Below, piece by piece: positions 59,939 to 64,000 of a DNA stretch of 64,000 nucleotides. The DNA is taken from contig JAEERW010000011.1 of NCBI GenBank assembly GCA_016286055.1, positions 1 to 64,000 on the forward strand, in the 5' to 3' direction. The translations under genes and the position numbers were made by a program. The stretch is from Bacteroidales bacterium (GTDB taxonomy: Bacteria > Bacteroidota > Bacteroidia > Bacteroidales > UBA3824). Below the pieces are notes generated by a model, which was given only the letters and a program-made list of their open reading frames with translations, did not search any database and was not told where the DNA came from. How positions within the stretch are numbered: position 1 is the stretch's first letter; each line of letters begins with the position of its first letter.

Positions 59939-61501
59939 ATGCGCGAATTCAACACTACGGGAACTTGCTATCCTCAACTGCATTATATGGTGGACATCTC
60001 CAAACGCCTCGACGACATCGAAAATAAAGTTGCCAAAGGGGAATATATCACCATCAATCGTGGTCGCCAGTACGGAAAGACTACTACACTTTATCACTTG
60101 GCGCAGCGTCTTAGCAAAGAGTACGTGGTTTTTTCGATAAGTTTTGAACAAATGGGCAATACCGAGTTTGCTACGGAAGACACACTAACGTATTATTTTT
60201 TAGACAGATTGCGGCTAAAATTAAGAACCGTAAGCAATTTAAACGATTATGTAAAAGACGCTATAACATCCATTGTAGAAAAATATTCGGCACAAAAAGA
60301 AATCAATTTTTCGTTGCTCGATGAGTTTATTCCCAATCTTTGCGAAAAATCTGATAAACCGGTTGTACTCATAATCGACGAAGTGGACAGTGCAAGCAAT
60401 TTTGAATCGTTTATCAAATTGCTTAGATTATTGCGCGACAAATATCTCAACCGCATGGATGTGCCAACTTTTCAATCCGTTATCCTTGCCGGTGTTTATG
60501 ATGTAAAAAACCTCAAACTCAAAGTTCGCCCTGATAGCGACCATCAATATAATTCGCCGTGGAATATTGCTGTGCCTTTCGACGAGGATATGGCACTCCA
60601 AAAAGACGGAATCGAACAAATGCTCCAAGATTACGAAAACGACCATAAAACCGGTATGGACGTATCTGAAATGGCACAGTTGGTTTGGGATTATTCGTCG
60701 GGTTATCCGTTTTTTGTGTCGAGGTTGTGTCAATTAATTGATACAAAGCATTTTGAATGGAATTATAATGGTTTCTTGATGGCAGAAAAATATTTGCTCA
60801 ACGAGAAAAACACCTTCTTTGACGATTTGGCTAAAAAGTTGGAAGATTTTCCAAAAATGAAGCAACTTCTTAAAGATATTCTTTACAATGGTTATGAAGA
60901 AAGTTTCAATACCTACTACAAACATATTGAGATTGCGGCGATGTTCAACTATATCAAGAATGTTAACGGCAAGGTAATGATTTTCAATAGGATAATCGAA
61001 ACTTGGATGTACAATCTCTTTATGGTGGAGGAGGCTATTGAAAACCGTCTTTACAAAGAAGGTCAGATAGACCGCAGTCAGTTTATCGAAGGCAACGTTC
61101 TCAAAATGGACAAAGTTATCGAAAAATTTGCGCAACATTTTAATGATATTTACGGCGACAAAGGCGACAAGTTTTGCGAGGACGAAGGACGTCGTTATTT
61201 TATGCTCTACATCAAGCCAATTATCAACGGCACAGGCAATTACTATATCGAAGCCCAAACCCGCGACCTCAGCCGTACCGATATGATTATCGACTATTTA
61301 GGTAAGCAATACATCATAGAAATGAAGATTTGGCGCGGCAACGCTTACAACGAACGTGGCGAACATCAACTTACAGAATATCTTGATTATTACCACGTTA
61401 ACAAAGGCTATATGCTGAGTTTTAATTTTAACAAAAACAAGGTTTCGGGTGTTAAGACATTGAAATTTGGCAATAAAGAGATTGTGGAGGCGGTGGTATA
61501 A
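59939..61501 (+). CDS. AAA ATPase with C-terminal nuclease-like domain
   Basis: A 520-residue protein: Walker A INRGRQYGKTTTLYHLAQ near 40, Walker B KPVVLIIDEVDSASNFES near 140, a long helical middle, and a C-terminal PD-(D/E)XK-like segment (QTRDLSRTDMIIDYLGKQYIIEMKIWRGNAYNERGEHQLTEYLD) with Asp and Glu-Met-Lys in the expected spacing. It opens REFNTTGTCYPQLHYMVDIS, typical of the AAA-like family found next to mobile genes in Bacteroidota. The role is unknown. It lies 20 bp before the sigma-factor gene, so one transcript likely carries all three. Confidence 0.83.
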   Translation: MREFNTTGTCYPQLHYMVDISKRLDDIENKVAKGEYITINRGRQYGKTTTLYHLAQRLSKEYVVFSISFEQMGNTEFATEDTLTYYFLDRLRLKLRTVSNLNDYVKDAITSIVEKYSAQKEINFSLLDEFIPNLCEKSDKPVVLIIDEVDSASNFESFIKLLRLLRDKYLNRMDVPTFQSVILAGVYDVKNLKLKVRPDSDHQYNSPWNIAVPFDEDMALQKDGIEQMLQDYENDHKTGMDVSEMAQLVWDYSSGYPFFVSRLCQLIDTKHFEWNYNGFLMAEKYLLNEKNTFFDDLAKKLEDFPKMKQLLKDILYNGYEESFNTYYKHIEIAAMFNYIKNVNGKVMIFNRIIETWMYNLFMVEEAIENRLYKEGQIDRSQFIEGNVLKMDKVIEKFAQHFNDIYGDKGDKFCEDEGRRYFMLYIKPIINGTGNYYIEAQTRDLSRTDMIIDYLGKQYIIEMKIWRGNAYNERGEHQLTEYLDYYHVNKGYMLSFNFNKNKVSGVKTLKFGNKEIVEAVV

Positions 61502-61521
61502 TATTGTTATTTATCGGCACT

Positions 61522-62091
61522 ATGAAAACCAACAACGAATTGATTGTTAGCGAATTTGTAAACAAAAACAAGGAGAAGACTATTCGTTATCTCTTGAAAT
61601 CTTTCTCGTGTCTAAAATATCACGATTGCGAGGATATTTTTCAGGATTCGCTCTTGGTGTTTTATAATAAACTCGTTAATGGCGAACTTGATAATATTAA
61701 ATCTTCGCTTTACACGTTTTTTGTGGGAATCTGCCGCAACAAGGCGCACGAATTTAGCCGCAAAATCTATAAAACCGACTATTTGGAAGATGGTTTTGTA
61801 TGTGGTGCGTTTTCGCAAGAAAAACTCGAAGCCATTCTCAATCTCGACAACGAAAATCCCGACATCGAAAATGCTAAGTCGCAGGCAGTTGACACTATTA
61901 TCAACGACCTTCCCGATACCTGCGCAAAGGTGTTTTGGGGATATTTTCGCGATGGATTTTCGCTTAAAACTTTGGCGGCGATGTACGGCAAAACCGAAAC
62001 TGCCATTAAGGTTACAAAATTCCGCTGCTCCGAAAAATTTAAAAACCGCTACCACGAGGTGTTAAACAAAATTTTAAACAAGGTGCTATGA
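61522..62091 (+). CDS. ECF-family RNA polymerase sigma factor
   Basis: A 189-residue sigma-70 family protein with only regions 2 and 4. Region 2 includes HDCEDIFQDSLLVFYNKL and YTFFVGICRNKAHEFSRK. Region 4 includes INDLPDTCAKVFWGYFRDGFSLKTLAAMYGKTETAIKVTKFRCSEKF, with the HTH that reads the -35 element. The next gene overlaps it by 4 bp (ATGA) and encodes a TM anti-sigma-like protein, the usual ECF arrangement. The ATG at 61522 is preferred over a TTG at 61504. Its likely targets are the five TGTAACC-N16-CACTAA promoters at 47.6-59.8 kb; this is inferred from proximity and motif type. Confidence 0.87.
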   Translation: MKTNNELIVSEFVNKNKEKTIRYLLKSFSCLKYHDCEDIFQDSLLVFYNKLVNGELDNIKSSLYTFFVGICRNKAHEFSRKIYKTDYLEDGFVCGAFSQEKLEAILNLDNENPDIENAKSQAVDTIINDLPDTCAKVFWGYFRDGFSLKTLAAMYGKTETAIKVTKFRCSEKFKNRYHEVLNKILNKVL

Positions 62092-62789
62092 ATCAAGAAA
62101 TCAACGATATACCACAAGAATTATTAGATAACGACGAAGATTTGGTAAAATTTCTTCGCGGCGAACTTTCCAAAGACGATGAGGCGGCTTTTTTGCAAAA
62201 ACTCCAACAAAATCCCGACCTCAAAGCACGCGCCGTTGCTGTTGCACGATTAATCAAAGGTCTTGAACGCAAGGGAGTTGAAACCGACGAGCAACTTAAA
62301 TCGTCGTTCAAAAAACTTTCGCCCGATGATTTCAAACCTAAAACCATCAACATCAAGCGTATTATTACGTGGGTGGTTTCTGCCGCCGCCGTGTTGGTTT
62401 TGGTGTTTGGGCTGAGGATGTTTTATGTAAATTCGCATTACGATAAACTCGCTGCTGAATATGAGAGCGTTTTTAATTATTCTGACTTATCACGTGGCAG
62501 CGATGATGATATTGAAAACAAGGTTAAAGCATTATCCGATAATGTTTTGCAGGGTAAAGATTTAGAATCTACAATCAATAGTCTCGCCGAAATATTTGCA
62601 AAATCACAGTCGGAAACGTTCAACGAATGTACCAACTATTTTGCTACTTCGGGGTGGTATCTTTCGCTTGCGCATCTCAAAAAACACGACCCCGAAAAAG
62701 CAAAATCGGTGCTAACAATACTTGCTGCCAACTCTGAGGATTATCCCGCAGTAGCAGTCAAAGCTAAGGAATTGTTAGAAAAATTATAA
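62088..62789 (+). CDS. Membrane-bound anti-sigma-like protein
   Basis: A 233-residue protein: N-terminal ~80 residues helical and charged (DNDEDLVKFLRGELSKDDEAAFLQKLQQNPDLKARAVAVARLIKGL), a TM helix (IITWVVSAAAVLVLVFGLRMFYV near 86-108), and a ~120-residue outer domain with TPR-like helices (SGWYLSLAHLKKHDPEKAKSVLTILA). This is the layout of anti-sigma factors that hold an ECF sigma at the membrane. It has no zinc-binding His/Cys motif. Translationally coupled to the sigma gene. Confidence 0.78.
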   Translation: MNQEINDIPQELLDNDEDLVKFLRGELSKDDEAAFLQKLQQNPDLKARAVAVARLIKGLERKGVETDEQLKSSFKKLSPDDFKPKTINIKRIITWVVSAAAVLVLVFGLRMFYVNSHYDKLAAEYESVFNYSDLSRGSDDDIENKVKALSDNVLQGKDLESTINSLAEIFAKSQSETFNECTNYFATSGWYLSLAHLKKHDPEKAKSVLTILAANSEDYPAVAVKAKELLEKL

Positions 62790-62791
62790 AC

Positions 62792-64000
62792 CTACGCCCA
62801 AACGCCTCCTTCTATCGGTGCGTTTTCGATAGTCTCGTACAAGAGTTTCATAAAACGCTGGGTAGAAGCAATTTCGATTTTTTCGGTGGGAGTGTGCACG
62901 TTGAAAGTGTTGGGACCTATCGACACTGCGTCTAAATCAGGATATTTGTCGATGATGATGCCACATTCCACTCCTGCGTGAATGGCGGTTACTTCGGGTT
63001 TTGAGCCAAAAAGTTTTTTATAAATTCCAAGCATAAGGTCAACGATTTCGCTCTGTGGATTGGGCTGCCATCCCGGGTATCTGCCCGAAAAACTGATTTC
63101 CGCTCCGCAATAATCGGTCATACACCTTATTATATTACACAAATAATCCATCTGCGACGATGACGAACTGCGCAACAGATTGTCCATCACAAATTTTCTG
63201 CCATCGGTGCTTACAATTGCAAGATTGTTTGATGATTCTACCAATCCGGGCATATCTGCGCTAAGGGCAAAAACGCCTGATATTAAGTTGTTTCCGAGGA
63301 AAAGAATCGTTTTTGCGCTTTCGTCGGCAATACACTCAGCGGGAACGTCGGTTTTTGAGATTAAAACTTTGCCGTCGGGGTCTGATTTGCCGTATTCTGT
63401 TTTTATTATATTGTTGAAATCCTCGGCAAAAGATTCAAAAGCCGCTGATTGATTGTTGTTTACAAGAATTACAGCCTTGCTCGACCGTGGAATTGCATTG
63501 CGCATATTGCCGCCTTCTACTTTGGCAATTTTAATGTCAAATTTCTGCTTAGCCTCCCACAACATCCTGAACATCAGTTTAATAGCATTAGGACGGTTTT
63601 TGTGAATGTCGCAACCAGAATGTCCGCCGAGAAAACCTTCAACATTAACATTGTAAGCCGCATATCCATTCGGGGTGGGAGAGTGGCTGATGGCGGTTTC
63701 GATATGCACATTTACGCCGCCTGCGCATCCAATGTAAAAAATATTATCCTCCTCGCTGTCGAGGTTGAGCATAATTTTGCTTTTAAAAATACCGGGTTGA
63801 AGTCCGTTTGCACCGGTCATACCTGTTTCCTCGTCGATGGTGATAAGAGCCTCTAATGGTCCGTGTTTCAGTGCGTTATCTTCCATAATAGCCATAATAG
63901 CAGCCACGCCAATGCCGTCGTCGCCACCAAGAGTGGTATGGTTCGCCGACACAAATCCGCCCGAAACAATGGTTTCAATGGGGTCGGTGATGAAATTATG
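62792..64000 (-). CDS. pepD: Aminoacyl-histidine dipeptidase (N-terminus beyond the window)
   Basis: A metallopeptidase of the M20 family that splits Xaa-His dipeptides such as carnosine. The frame continues unbroken to the window edge (HNFITDPIETIVSGGFVSANHTTLGGDDGIG), so about 80-100 N-terminal residues are missing. Metal ligands are visible in TTLGGDDGIG and ITIDEETGMTGANGL; the lid/dimerisation domain holds GGHSGCDIHKNRPNAIK. A GTG at 63950-63952 is an internal Val and not the start. It converges on the anti-sigma gene. Confidence 0.92.
   Translation of the reverse strand, partial: HNFITDPIETIVSGGFVSANHTTLGGDDGIGVAAIMAIMEDNALKHGPLEALITIDEETGMTGANGLQPGIFKSKIMLNLDSEEDNIFYIGCAGGVNVHIETAISHSPTPNGYAAYNVNVEGFLGGHSGCDIHKNRPNAIKLMFRMLWEAKQKFDIKIAKVEGGNMRNAIPRSSKAVILVNNNQSAAFESFAEDFNNIIKTEYGKSDPDGKVLISKTDVPAECIADESAKTILFLGNNLISGVFALSADMPGLVESSNNLAIVSTDGRKFVMDNLLRSSSSSQMDYLCNIIRCMTDYCGAEISFSGRYPGWQPNPQSEIVDLMLGIYKKLFGSKPEVTAIHAGVECGIIIDKYPDLDAVSIGPNTFNVHTPTEKIEIASTQRFMKLLYETIENAPIEGGVWA

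Overview
The window looks like a chromosome segment of a member of the Bacteroidales (phylum Bacteroidota), probably a plant-fibre-associated gut or rumen lineage. The signs are AT-rich DNA, Bacteroidota-type promoters (TAnnTTTG near -7, often with TTTG/TTG about 20 bp upstream), a MurA with Asp at the usual Cys position, lipoproteins with short lipoboxes, secreted GH9/GH95/GH43/SGNH enzymes, SpoIIE-type phosphatase-TPR sensors, and AAA-ATPase/PD-(D/E)XK fusions. I saw no rRNA, tRNA or CRISPR array.

Layout. 0-1.4 kb: tail of an upstream gene and murA. 1.5-5.1 kb: a structured leader and a BcgI-like restriction-modification pair. 5.4-10.2 kb: an AddA-type helicase-nuclease, then a TIR-domain membrane-tailed protein on the opposite strand, which sits between two copies of the addA 3' end. 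10.3-13.4 kb: a hypothetical protein, an ATPase-nuclease gene flanked by identical palindromes, and an HD hydrolase. 13.6-20.8 kb: one operon with a terminator/antiterminator leader, then a multi-pass membrane protein (with a possible -1 frameshift extension), a dynamin-like GTPase, an Hsp70/actin-fold ATPase and a coiled-coil protein. 20.9-28.7 kb: heme genes hemN, hemE, hemL, hemB, hemD, hemC, hemA on the minus strand. 28.9-31.1 kb: a TPR-SpoIIE phosphatase. 31.2-35.5 kb: GH9, HAD hydrolase, prmC. 35.6-38.0 kb: a second ATPase-nuclease and a DMT transporter. 38.1-43.5 kb: GH95, SGNH esterase and GH43. 43.5-62.8 kb: an accessory region with a secreted metacaspase-like protein, two exported TPR-CHAT proteins, two paralogous small HTH regulators, secreted repeat, SH3b, MORN-like and Cys-rich proteins, a DnaJ-TM protein, two more ATPase-nucleases, and an ECF sigma/anti-sigma pair. 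The window ends inside pepD.

The most interesting signal is in the last accessory region. Five minus-strand transcription units share a bipartite promoter, TGTAACC-N16-CACTAA (one copy has CATTAA), with exactly 16 bp in the spacer each time. This is the layout expected of an ECF sigma-factor regulon, and an ECF sigma/anti-sigma pair lies beside it. The promoters head two parallel gene sets. Each has a small HTH regulator, secreted or membrane proteins, and ends with a caspase-like TPR-CHAT protein. I infer a stress- or envelope-responsive regulon of exported caspase-fold proteins; I do not recognise it as a described system.

The second candidate is the 13.6-20.8 kb operon. A long leader can form either an extended hairpin or a U-run terminator, and it precedes a membrane protein/dynamin/Hsp70-like/coiled-coil set. 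A membrane-remodelling or defence role is plausible but unproven. The third is the TIR gene, whose flanking copies of the addA 3' end look like the scar of an integration. Several genes carry single-base homopolymer anomalies (A9 at 14617, T6 at 53660, T6 at 57240); these may be assembly errors or real frameshifts and should be checked against reads.
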